A stretch of DNA of 9,222 bases from positions 1 to 9,222 of the forward strand of contig JAKDKP010000050.1 of the NCBI GenBank assembly GCA_030453285.1, in the 5' to 3' direction. How positions within the stretch are numbered: the first letter of the stretch is position 1; each line of letters opens with the position of its first letter. This DNA comes from Propionibacteriales bacterium. GTDB taxonomy: Bacteria; Actinomycetota; Actinomycetes; Propionibacteriales; Propionibacteriaceae. Shown one piece after another: positions 1-6,923 of this stretch. Under the pieces are notes generated by a model. It made no database searches. It was given only the letters and a program-made list of their open reading frames with translations, and had not been told where the DNA came from. Position numbers and translations under genes: made by a program.

Positions 1-1416
1 AGATCCGTCCGGGCGATTCTTCGAACTGATCATGGGGTAGGCCATCGGCTGATCACCGAACGCGTACACCTGAACGGTGGCACGCAGCCCGATCTTGACG
101 TCATCCACCTCCGACGAGACCACCAACAGATTTCGGTCAGGGATCGGCAGCAGCCCCTCAGGCCCCTTGGTCGACGGCAGGAGCTGGGTCAGGCGCGGTT
201 GCGTCGGGTCTGTCACGTCGTACGCGGCCACGACGTTGCCACGTTCGGAGCCGATGAACACGTACGGCCGCCCGCCGAATTCCGCGACCGCGAGGCCTTC
301 GGGTTCGGTGCCCTTGGCGTCGGAGCGATCCTCCGGGTAGAGCCCGGCGGCGATCAGGGCGTTCTCGAAGGTGTTGCCGGCATCCCACACCACCTCGCCG
401 GTCTCGCTGTCGAAGATCGTCCAGCCACGACTGCCACCCCTCCAGTCTCCTTCGTTGGCCGTGGCCAGCCGGCCGTTGTCGATCCAGCCAAGAGAGTCCG
501 GTTCGCGGGGTACGTCGGTCAGCGAGCCGGTCGGATTGATGACGCCGTCCTCGACGGTGTCCACCCCGGCCACGTCAACGGTGCCGGCGGAAAAGCTGTT
601 CGTCACCGTAAGAGATTCAAGATCAACAACGGCGACCGCATTGTTCTCCTGCAGAGTGACTGCCACCCGGGTGCCGTCGGGGGAGATCTTCACGTACTCC
701 GGCTCGGGATCGGTCGGTTCGGTGATCTTGGTGAGTCCGGTCAGGCTGACGGTCTCAGGTGTCCAGGCGGTCACGTCGCCGGTCAGGTCGAGCACGGCCA
801 GCCGGCCGGCCGGCGACTGGGGCAGGTCGCCCTTCGTGCCGCCGGGTGGGGTGGTCTCTTCGTCGCGCTGGTTCTCGATCGCGATCACCGCCGTGCGGCC
901 GCGCACATCGATCGAGTCCGGCTGTCCGTTCAGCTCGATGGTGCGGACCACCGTACGGGAACTGGCGTCCAGGACCGAGATGTGACCGGACGGTTGGGCG
1001 AAGTTGCCGTCGGAGGAGTCGACCACCACCAACAGGTACGCACCGACCGCATACACCGACGTCGGTTCGCCGTCCACACCCACGGCCCCGGCAGGTTTGG
1101 GCCGGGACGGGTCGGAGATGTCGACGAAACCGACCTGATCACCGGCAGCATCGGTGTACACGAGGGTGTTGCCGTCCGGGGTGACGGTCGAGATCTCGGC
1201 AACCGCGTCAGCACCGGGATCGCTGTTGTTCTCGTACGCGCCCAAGGTGGCGATCCGGGTGAAGCCGCCACCGGGAGTCGCCTCGGACGAAGGGCTCGGC
1301 GACGTGGCGGTGAGGCCTGCGCCCAGCACGGCGAGAGTGGTCAGGGCCACGACCAGACGCCGCGACCGCCGCCGACCGATGAGTGATCCTGTCGAGACAC
1401 CGGTATCGCCAGTCAT
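1..1416 (-). CDS. Secreted beta-propeller protein, choice-of-anchor I / phytase-like esterase type (C-terminus off the left edge)
   Basis: The reading frame is open from an ATG at 1416 to base 1 without a stop, giving 472 residues of a longer protein. The start is preceded by a run of seven G at 1423-1429, six bases upstream. Residues 1-45 look like a Sec signal peptide: a basic stretch (GRRRSRR), then a hydrophobic core (LVVALTTLAVLGAGLTA), then a Ser/Pro/Thr-rich exit, so the protein is probably exported. The mature part has repeated propeller-blade phrases such as FVDISDPSRPKP and AAYDVTDPTQP, plus PEYVKISPDGTRVAV and LQENNAVAVVD (QENN at 256-259), as in YncE/LVIVD-like propellers and choice-of-anchor I proteins. 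Those families often end in a phytase-like esterase domain, which would lie outside this window. Its substrate is unknown. Family assignment is fairly sure; enzymatic activity is a guess. Confidence 0.8.
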   Translation of the reverse strand, partial: MTGDTGVSTGSLIGRRRSRRLVVALTTLAVLGAGLTATSPSPSSEATPGGGFTRIATLGAYENNSDPGADAVAEISTVTPDGNTLVYTDAAGDQVGFVDISDPSRPKPAGAVGVDGEPTSVYAVGAYLLVVVDSSDGNFAQPSGHISVLDASSRTVVRTIELNGQPDSIDVRGRTAVIAIENQRDEETTPPGGTKGDLPQSPAGRLAVLDLTGDVTAWTPETVSLTGLTKITEPTDPEPEYVKISPDGTRVAVTLQENNAVAVVDLESLTVTNSFSAGTVDVAGVDTVEDGVINPTGSLTDVPREPDSLGWIDNGRLATANEGDWRGGSRGWTIFDSETGEVVWDAGNTFENALIAAGLYPEDRSDAKGTEPEGLAVAEFGGRPYVFIGSERGNVVAAYDVTDPTQPRLTQLLPSTKGPEGLLPIPDRNLLVVSSEVDDVKIGLRATVQVYAFGDQPMAYPMISSKNRPDGS

Positions 1417-1441
1417 GTCCTGCCCCCCCGTCGTGACTCCT

Positions 1442-1456
1442 GGCACACGATGTGCC
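1442..1456. promoter_or_regulatory. Interrupted palindrome in the leader of the propeller gene
   Basis: GGCACA, a 3-base spacer CGA, then TGTGCC form a perfect 6+6 inverted repeat 25 bases upstream of the ATG at 1416. It could be an operator for an unidentified regulator, or a small hairpin in the mRNA leader just upstream of the G-run ribosome binding site. Nothing in the window identifies a cognate regulator. Confidence 0.35.
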
Positions 1457-1524
1457 GAGGCGGCAGCAGACAACCACGCGGAACGGTCATCCCGGTGCCG
1501 AACCGGTGACGAGTCGGTGAACAC

Positions 1525-1561
1525 GACAACGGCCCCCGGTGCGAGGTCGGAGGCCGTTGTT
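1525..1561 (-). terminator. Stem-loop downstream of aceE, probable terminator
   Basis: ACAACGGCC (1526-1534) and GGCCGTTGT (1552-1560) are perfectly complementary, with a further G-T pair at 1525/1561, around a 17-base loop. The hairpin lies 28 bases beyond the aceE stop. There is no clear T-run after it on the minus strand, which is common for terminators of high-GC actinobacteria. It also sits upstream of the propeller gene, so it would stop read-through from aceE into that gene. Confidence 0.55.
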
Positions 1562-1568
1562 GATCATG

Positions 1569-1586
1569 CTTGGTCAGGTGACCAAG
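1569..1586 (-). terminator. Short hairpin immediately after the aceE stop
   Basis: CTTGGTC (1569-1575) and GACCAAG (1580-1586) form a perfect 7-bp stem with a 4-base loop, starting two bases after the aceE stop codon. With the larger stem-loop at 1525-1561 it makes a tandem hairpin end. It may contribute to termination or protect the mRNA 3' end. Confidence 0.4.
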
Positions 1587-1588
1587 GG

Positions 1589-4342
1589 TCAGGCGTCGCC
1601 GCCCTCCTGGGCCCGATCGGCGACGGCGGTCGGATCCCCGATGCGGTAAGCGTCATAGGCCTTGGCGGCCTCGTCCTTGTCGTACGCGCCTTCGGCAGCC
1701 AGCCCTTGCAGGGTCGCGACCACGATCGATTCGGCATCGGTCTGGAAGAAGCGTCGGGCTGCCGGCCTGGTGTCGGCAAAACCGAAACCATCGGTGCCCA
1801 GGCTCACCCAGGTGTTGTGCACCCACGGACGGATCTGGTCCTGGACGGCCTTCATGTAGTCGCTGACCGCGACCACCGGCCCCTCGGTGCCGTGCAGGGT
1901 TTGGGTGACGTACGGCGACCGCGGCTCCTCACCGGCGTGGGCGTAGTTGTGCTCATCGCACTCGACCGCTTCGCGACGCAGCTCATTCCACGAGGTCACC
2001 GACCACACATCAGCCGAAACACCATGATCATTGGCCAGGATCTCTTGCGCCTTCACCGCGGCCGGCATGCTGACCCCGGAGGCGAGAATCTGCGCCTTGG
2101 GGCCGTCGTGCTCGCTGGCGGAGAAGCGGTACAGGCCCTTGAGTATCTGTTCTGCTGACACGTTTTCGGGTTGGGCCGGCTGGGCGACCGGCTCGTTGTA
2201 GACCGTCAGGTAGAAGATGACGTTCTCACCCTCACCGTTCTCGGAGTCCTCGTACCCGTACATCCGTCGTAGACCGTCCTGGACAATGTGCGAGACCTCG
2301 TAGGCGAACGCCGGATCGTAGTGCACGACTGCGGGGTTGGTGCTGGCCAGCAACGGGGAGTGGCCGTCGGCGTGCTGCAGACCCTCTCCGGTCAGCGTGG
2401 TGCGTCCGGCCGTCGCACCGATCAGGAAGCCGCGGCCCATCTGGTCGGCCATCGCCCAGATGAAGTCGCCGGTGCGCTGGAATCCGAACATCGAATAGAA
2501 GATGTAGACCGGGATCATCGGCTCGCCGTGCACCGCGTACGAGGTGCCGGCGGCGATCGTCGAACCCATCGCGCCCACCTCCGAGATGCCCTCATGCAGC
2601 AGCTGGCCCTGCTCGGATTCCTTGTAGGACAGCAGCAGTCGCCGGTCAACGCTGTCGTAGGTCTGCCCGTGGGGGTTGTAGATCTTGCTGGTCGGGAACA
2701 TCGAGTCCATGCCGAAGGTGCGGAACTCGTCGGGCGCGATCGGCACGATGCGCTTGCCGATCTCGGGATCCTTCATCAGGTCGCGCAGCAAGCGGACGAA
2801 CGCCTGAGTGGTGGCCACCTTGTTGTCGCCGGCCCCCTTCTGCAGAGACTCGTACACCTTGTCACCGGGCAGGGTGAGCAGCTTCGGCTTCACCCGTCGT
2901 TCGGGGATGTACCCGCCCAACTCCCGCCGGCGTTCCTGGAGATACTTGATCTCGTCGGAAGCGTTGCCAGGATGGAAGTACGGCGGGTCGTACGGATCCT
3001 GCAGCGCCGAGTCCTCGATCGGCAGATAGAGCCGATCGCGGAAGGCCATCAGGTCCTTGGTGGTGAGCTTCTTCATCTGGTGGGTCGCATTGCGGCCCTC
3101 CAAGGCCTCGATCGTCCAACCCTTGACGGTCTGGGCCAGAATCACCGTCGGTTGTCCGACATGCTCGGTGGCGGCCTTGAAGGCCGAATACACCTTGCGG
3201 TAGTCGTGCCCACCACGCGGAAGCTTGCGCAAGTCGTCGTCACTGAGATCGTCGACCATCTTGGTCAGCCTCGGGCCGTCGAAGAAGTTCGTCCGGATGT
3301 AGTCGCCGGTCTCCACCGAATACGTCTGGAACTGGCCGTCGGGGGTGGTGTTCATCTTGTTGACCAGCGCACCGTCGGCGTCCTTGGCCAGCAGTCGATC
3401 CCAGCCGCGACCCCACAGCACCTTGATCACGTTCCAGCCGGCACCGAGGAAGATCGACTCGAGCTCCTGGACGATCTTGCCGTTGCCGCGGACCGGCCCG
3501 TCGAGCTGCTGCAGGTTGCAGTTGATCACGAACGTGAGGTTGTCCAGACCCTCGCGGGCGGCGACGTTGATCGCACCCAACGACTCCGGCTCGCCCATCT
3601 CGCCGTCACCGAGGAAGGCCCACACGTGCTGGTCGGAGGTGTCGGCGATGCCGCGATTGGACAGGTAGCGGTTGAAGCGTGCCTGATAGATCGAGGTGAT
3701 CGCGGTGATCCCCATCGACACCGTCGGGTACTCCCAGAAGTGCGGCATGAGTCGCGGGTGAGGGTACGAGGAGAGGCCCTTGTGCGGTCCCTGGGAGACT
3801 TCCTGGCGGAAGGCGTCGAGCTGAGCGGTGGTCAGCCGGCCCTCGAGATAGGCGCGGGCGTAGATGCCGGGAGAGGCGTGCCCCTGGATGTAGATGTGGT
3901 CACCGCCACCGGGGTGGTCCTTGCCGCGGAAGAAGTGGTTGAAGCCGACCTCGTACAGGCTGGCCGCACTCTGGTACGTGGCGATGTGGCCGCCGACCTC
4001 CAGGCCCTTGCGGTTGGCCTTGGAGACCATCACCGCGGCGTTCCAGCGGACGAAGGCGCGAATCCGGCGTTCGATGTGCTCGTCGCCGGGAAAGTACGGT
4101 TCGGCCTCGGGCGGGATCGTGTTGATGTAGTCGCTGCTGCGTAGGGCAGGCAGCCCGACCGCGCGTTCCCGGACTCGGTCCAGGAGCTTCAGCATGATGA
4201 AGCGCGCCCGGTGCTTCCCCTGCTCGTCCAACAGACCGTCCAACGACTCGAGCCACTCCGCGGTCTCCTCCTGATCGATGTCAGGGATCTGACTGGGGAT
4301 GCCGTGGGCGGTGATGGCGGGACGATCTCCCGGCTTGGCCAT
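1589..4342 (-). CDS. aceE: Pyruvate dehydrogenase E1 component, homodimeric type
   Basis: This 917-residue protein is the thiamine-diphosphate E1 subunit that decarboxylates pyruvate and acetylates the lipoyl groups of E2 in the cytosolic pyruvate dehydrogenase complex. The length is normal for bacterial AceE. The thiamine-diphosphate/Mg motif begins at residue 245 ([10 protein letters not shown], ending in INCN). His421 in NATHQMKK, Glu588 in GISEVGAMG and His657 in GLQHADGHS match the positions of E. coli His407, Glu571 and His640. The ATG at 4342 is chosen because AAGGAG (4350-4355) lies 7 bases upstream and the protein then begins MAKPGDRP as in relatives. The open frame extends 75 codons further, but those residues look noncoding. 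No E2 or E3 gene is in the window. The gene is divergent from DUF3052-ahpE, an arrangement shared with mycobacteria. Confidence 0.97.
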   Translation of the reverse strand: MAKPGDRPAITAHGIPSQIPDIDQEETAEWLESLDGLLDEQGKHRARFIMLKLLDRVRERAVGLPALRSSDYINTIPPEAEPYFPGDEHIERRIRAFVRWNAAVMVSKANRKGLEVGGHIATYQSAASLYEVGFNHFFRGKDHPGGGDHIYIQGHASPGIYARAYLEGRLTTAQLDAFRQEVSQGPHKGLSSYPHPRLMPHFWEYPTVSMGITAITSIYQARFNRYLSNRGIADTSDQHVWAFLGDGEMGEPESLGAINVAAREGLDNLTFVINCNLQQLDGPVRGNGKIVQELESIFLGAGWNVIKVLWGRGWDRLLAKDADGALVNKMNTTPDGQFQTYSVETGDYIRTNFFDGPRLTKMVDDLSDDDLRKLPRGGHDYRKVYSAFKAATEHVGQPTVILAQTVKGWTIEALEGRNATHQMKKLTTKDLMAFRDRLYLPIEDSALQDPYDPPYFHPGNASDEIKYLQERRRELGGYIPERRVKPKLLTLPGDKVYESLQKGAGDNKVATTQAFVRLLRDLMKDPEIGKRIVPIAPDEFRTFGMDSMFPTSKIYNPHGQTYDSVDRRLLLSYKESEQGQLLHEGISEVGAMGSTIAAGTSYAVHGEPMIPVYIFYSMFGFQRTGDFIWAMADQMGRGFLIGATAGRTTLTGEGLQHADGHSPLLASTNPAVVHYDPAFAYEVSHIVQDGLRRMYGYEDSENGEGENVIFYLTVYNEPVAQPAQPENVSAEQILKGLYRFSASEHDGPKAQILASGVSMPAAVKAQEILANDHGVSADVWSVTSWNELRREAVECDEHNYAHAGEEPRSPYVTQTLHGTEGPVVAVSDYMKAVQDQIRPWVHNTWVSLGTDGFGFADTRPAARRFFQTDAESIVVATLQGLAAEGAYDKDEAAKAYDAYRIGDPTAVADRAQEGGDA

Positions 4343-4394
4343 GGGTGAGCTCCTTCTCATTCTCCAACGCTGCACGTCTGGGTGTGGACGACAG

Positions 4395-4423
4395 CTCCTA
4401 CCCAGTTTTCCACCCTTCGTCAG
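4395..4423 (-). promoter_or_regulatory. Candidate aceE promoter
   Basis: Read on the minus strand, CTGACG (4418-4423) is separated by exactly 17 bases from TAGGAG (4395-4400). This resembles a housekeeping -35/-10 pair with a weak last -10 base. It would give a leader of about 45 bases before the aceE start. The position and spacing are good but both hexamers are imperfect. Confidence 0.35.
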
Positions 4424-4525
4424 CGATCTGTAGTCGGGGCCCATCCATCGGTGTTGTCCGAGGGGGTTTCGCGGCTCCGCCGGGTTCTGGCAGGCTGGTG
4501 CCCACAACGGGCCGCGTCGGCACCA

Positions 4526-4560
4526 AGAAATTCGAGAAGGCCCCAGGAATTCAAGAAGGC
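4526..4560. repeat. Imperfect direct repeat upstream of the DUF3052 gene
   Basis: AATTCGAGAAGGC at 4529-4541 recurs as AATTCAAGAAGGC at 4548-4560 (12 of 13 identical, period 19). The preceding AG is also shared, at 4526-4527 and 4545-4546. The pair ends 46 bases before the GTG start of the DUF3052 gene, so it lies where an activator or repressor could bind. Chance duplication is also possible. Confidence 0.35.
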
Positions 4561-4606
4561 GTGGCACCTGGCCGTACCGGTCAGGGATGTCACCGAAGGG
4601 AGTTGT

Positions 4607-5023
4607 GTGAGCGGGACCGCCAAGGAGTCCTCAACCGCCGAGTTGCTCGGCGTCAGGACTGGGCTGGTGATTCAGGAACTCGGTTGGGACGAGGACGTCG
4701 ACGACACCCTGCGGGTGGCCGTCGAAGACGGGCTCGACGCTGAAATGGTTGAAGAGGCCGTCGAAGCGGTGGATGCCGTCCTGCTGTGGTGGCGAGAGGA
4801 CGATGGCGACCTGATCGATGGCTTGGTCGACTCGCTGACCGATCTCGCCGACGACGGCCACATCTGGCTGATGACCCCCAAGGTGGGTCGTCCCGGATTC
4901 GTGGACGCTGCGGTGATTCAGGAGGCCGCCCTCACCGCAGGCATGGCGGTGACCAAAGGTCAGCAGGTCTCCCAGGACTGGGCCGCGAGCAAACTCGTCC
5001 GTCCCAAGGGTGTGCCGCGATGA
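4607..5023 (+). CDS. DUF3052 family protein
   Basis: This is a 138-residue, strongly acidic, cytosolic protein with no signal peptide or membrane segment. It matches what I know of the actinobacterial DUF3052 family (M. tuberculosis Rv2239c): the blocks [23 protein letters not shown] and [10 protein letters not shown] are characteristic. The biochemical function is not established. I chose the GTG at 4607 because AAGGGAG (4596-4602) lies just upstream, with a short 4-base spacing, and the protein then begins SGTAKESS. The open frame continues 75 codons upstream but lacks family similarity. The stop overlaps the ATG of the peroxiredoxin gene (ATGA), so the two are translationally coupled. Its conserved place between aceE and ahpE suggests a role linked to redox or pyruvate metabolism, which is inference. 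Confidence 0.88.
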   Translation: MSGTAKESSTAELLGVRTGLVIQELGWDEDVDDTLRVAVEDGLDAEMVEEAVEAVDAVLLWWREDDGDLIDGLVDSLTDLADDGHIWLMTPKVGRPGFVDAAVIQEAALTAGMAVTKGQQVSQDWAASKLVRPKGVPR

Positions 5024-5514
5024 TCGATCCGGCCTCCGGATCGCCCTCCTCGCTGACACCTGCCCCGCCGGAGACGGCTCCGGCCTTCAGCAGCCGCAAC
5101 CAGTACGGCCAGCCGGTCACTCTCGGCGACTTGGCCGGAGCGCCAGCCGTACTGGTCTTCTTCCCGTACGCGTTCACCGGCATCTGCACCGGTGAGTTGC
5201 AGGAGTTGCGCGACCTGTCCGCGGAGTTCGCGGCCTGTGGTGCCCGGGTACTGGGGATCTCGTGCGACTCGATGTTCAGCCTGCGGACGTTTGCCGAGGC
5301 GGAATCGTTCGGGTTCGACCTGCTCACCGATCACTGGCCGCATGGGCAGATCGCCCGGGCGTACGGCGTCTTCGATGAGAGCGCAGGAGTGGCCCTGCGT
5401 GGCTCCTTCGTCCTGGATGCCCAAGCCCGGATCACCTGGCGCGTGGTGAATCAGATCGGTGAGGCGAGGGCGATGTCGGATCATCTGTTGGCTCTGCGCC
5501 AGCAGTCGAGCTGA
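5020..5514 (+). CDS. ahpE: AhpE-type peroxiredoxin
   Basis: This 164-residue thioredoxin-fold peroxidase should reduce hydrogen peroxide, organic peroxides or peroxynitrite in the cytosol. The active-site signature is FFPYAFTGICTGEL, with peroxidatic Cys56, the supporting Thr53, and Arg127 in LRGSFV. The block LLTDHWPHGQIARAYGVFDE is typical of the AhpE subfamily (M. tuberculosis Rv2238c, a 1-Cys enzyme). Two more cysteines, Cys73 and Cys82 (in GISCDS), are candidate resolving residues. The N-terminus is about ten residues longer than in Rv2238c and rich in Pro and Ser. The ATG overlaps the DUF3052 stop by ATGA, and AAGGG at 5006-5010 is a distant, modest ribosome binding site, consistent with coupled translation. 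The gene faces the MFS gene tail to tail across a 34-base gap. Confidence 0.93.
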   Translation: MIDPASGSPSSLTPAPPETAPAFSSRNQYGQPVTLGDLAGAPAVLVFFPYAFTGICTGELQELRDLSAEFAACGARVLGISCDSMFSLRTFAEAESFGFDLLTDHWPHGQIARAYGVFDESAGVALRGSFVLDAQARITWRVVNQIGEARAMSDHLLALRQQSS

Positions 5515-5548
5515 GTTCGTTCCGTCGTACGGGCGCGTTGTCGTCTGC

Positions 5549-6871
5549 TCAGCGGATGGCGCGGATCGGCAACACCGCCAGTCCCCCCAGAACCGACAGC
5601 ACCAACGCGTACCCGAACAGTCCGGTGTAGTTCTGTCCGCCGGCGGTGCTGATCACGACGGCTCCGAGAATCGGCCCGAGCACCTGCGGCAGCTGGTACG
5701 ACAGGGCCACGATCCCGAGGTCCTTCCCGGCTTCGGCGGCCGAGGGCAGCACCTCGGTCATCATCGCAACATCGACCGAGATGTAGGCGCCCTGCCCGGC
5801 ACCGACGATCGCGATGCCGATCAGGAACTGGGTCTGGTCGCCGGCGAACATGCACACCAGCAGGCCGATCGCCGAGATGAAGCAGGAGGCCCAGATGATC
5901 GGCTTGCGTCGCTTCGTCCGGTCCGAGATCCAGCCGAAGAGCACCGTGGAGACGATGTTTCCGACGAAGAAGACCGACAACGCCAAGGCGAGGATGCCCG
6001 AGGCCTGCTCCTTGGGCACCTTCAACACATCGACGATCAGGAACAGCAGGAACAGCGACACGGTGAAGATCGACATGGTGACCAGGAACCGACAGGCCCA
6101 CGCCCAGAAGAAGTCGCGGTAGCGGACCGGGTCCAACCAGTACGTGCTGAGCACCTCGCTCAGGGAGAGCGCCGGTGCCGGTTCGGTTCGTACGGCATCG
6201 CGGTAGCCGATGATCAGAAACAACGCGCAGAGCGTGCCGATGGCACCGGGGACCAAGAACCACAACGGTTGGGCGTCGTTGGGCAGGCCCGCCACGATCG
6301 CCGCCGCGGCAATGGTGGAGATGCCGGAGGCGACACCGACCGCTGCGGCGACGCGAGCTCGGATGCGCGTGGGGATCTGGGCGGCCAACAGGGCGTGCTG
6401 GGCCATCGCTGTGGCGCCGAAGCCGACCTGGACGATCACCCAGCCGATGATCATCATCGGGATCGATGCCGCCAAGGCCAACACGATCACCCCACCCAGA
6501 CCGACGACCAGACCGCCGAGCATCCATGGCTTGCGCATGCCCCAACGCGTCATGGTGCGATCACTGAGCCGGCCGAACAGCGGGGTGATGATCATCACTG
6601 CCACGCCCCCGATGGCGGTGATCATGGCCGTGTTCTCTTCCTTGTTGACCTCGTCGAGGAACAGCATCGCCTTGGGAATCGCCGCGCCCATCATCGCCGC
6701 GACGGCCAGGTTCACCCCGAACCAGGCCAGCACGAACAACGGCAGGAACTGAGGGCCCTGAGATTGGCCGATGATCTTGTCCGCCGCCAGCGGAGCATGC
6801 TCGACGGCTCGCGGGTCGGCGATCACCCCGGGTGTGGGGTCATCCGGTTGGTGATCGGTGAGCGCAGACAT
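5549..6871 (-). CDS. MFS transporter, sugar-carrier-like
   Basis: This 440-residue inner-membrane carrier has a hydrophilic N-terminal tail (about 1-40) and twelve predicted helices (roughly 42-65, 83-100, 117-136, 138-162, 172-195, 202-222, 258-280, 291-314, 325-344, 348-370, 384-408, 415-436). The two half-repeat motif A copies are GRLSDRTMTRWGMRKPW (100-116) and GWISDRTKRRKP (313-324). The SDRT...RWG.RKPW form and the acidic helix-10 segment (GQGAYISVDVAMMTEVLP) are typical of glycoside carriers related to SLC45/GPH-like proteins. The real substrate is not deducible. The ATG at 6871 has AAGGA (6877-6881) five bases upstream. It lies 51 bases downstream of the second hydrolase on the same strand and is probably the last gene of that operon, taking up the compound the hydrolases act on. 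No convincing terminator follows it. Confidence 0.88.
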   Translation of the reverse strand: MSALTDHQPDDPTPGVIADPRAVEHAPLAADKIIGQSQGPQFLPLFVLAWFGVNLAVAAMMGAAIPKAMLFLDEVNKEENTAMITAIGGVAVMIITPLFGRLSDRTMTRWGMRKPWMLGGLVVGLGGVIVLALAASIPMMIIGWVIVQVGFGATAMAQHALLAAQIPTRIRARVAAAVGVASGISTIAAAAIVAGLPNDAQPLWFLVPGAIGTLCALFLIIGYRDAVRTEPAPALSLSEVLSTYWLDPVRYRDFFWAWACRFLVTMSIFTVSLFLLFLIVDVLKVPKEQASGILALALSVFFVGNIVSTVLFGWISDRTKRRKPIIWASCFISAIGLLVCMFAGDQTQFLIGIAIVGAGQGAYISVDVAMMTEVLPSAAEAGKDLGIVALSYQLPQVLGPILGAVVISTAGGQNYTGLFGYALVLSVLGGLAVLPIRAIR

Positions 6872-6906
6872 CCTTGTCCTTCGGTCAGTTGTTGATCTTG
6901 GCGGTC

Positions 6907-6923
6907 ATCCCCGGGTCGGGGAT
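6907..6923 (-). other. Intercistronic hairpin between hydrolase and MFS gene
   Basis: ATCCCC (6907-6912) and GGGGAT (6918-6923) form a perfect 6-bp GC-rich stem with a 5-base loop. It overlaps the last base of the hydrolase stop codon and ends 35 bases before the MFS start. No T-run follows, so it may be a weak attenuator or an mRNA processing/stability element rather than a full terminator. Confidence 0.35.

Noticed and set aside
199..1386. Long plus-strand open frame of 395 codons
   Set aside because: It is antisense to the propeller gene, whose minus-strand frame has a signal peptide and clear domain phrases. The plus-strand translation is low in complexity and rich in Arg, Gly and His.
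2288..4144. Plus-strand open frame of 618 codons
   Set aside because: It is the antisense shadow of aceE, which has catalytic motifs throughout. High G+C at third positions creates such long frames.
4497..4524. GGTGCC/GGCACC inverted repeat in the aceE-DUF3052 spacer
   Set aside because: The stem is only six bases with a 16-base loop in GC-rich DNA, and chance is a sufficient explanation.
4343..4567. Upstream extension of aceE by 75 codons
   Set aside because: There is a strong ribosome binding site for the ATG at 4342, the extension has no family similarity, and it covers the probable promoter.
4382..4606. Upstream extension of the DUF3052 frame
   Set aside because: The extension has no family similarity. 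A Shine-Dalgarno site precedes the GTG at 4607.
5510..5553. GCTGAG/CTCAGC inverted repeat between the convergent ahpE and MFS genes, considered as a bidirectional terminator
   Set aside because: The arms are only six bases with a loop of about 32 bases, and both overlap the stop-codon regions. This is too weak to call.
5459..6895. Plus-strand open frame of 478 codons
   Set aside because: It is antisense to the MFS gene. Its product is dominated by Arg, His, Gln and Asp with no recognisable domain.
6885..6908. Seven-codon minus-strand mini-frame (MTAKINN) before the MFS gene, considered as a leader peptide
   Set aside because: It has no run of regulatory codons and no paired alternative hairpins, and so short a frame is expected by chance.
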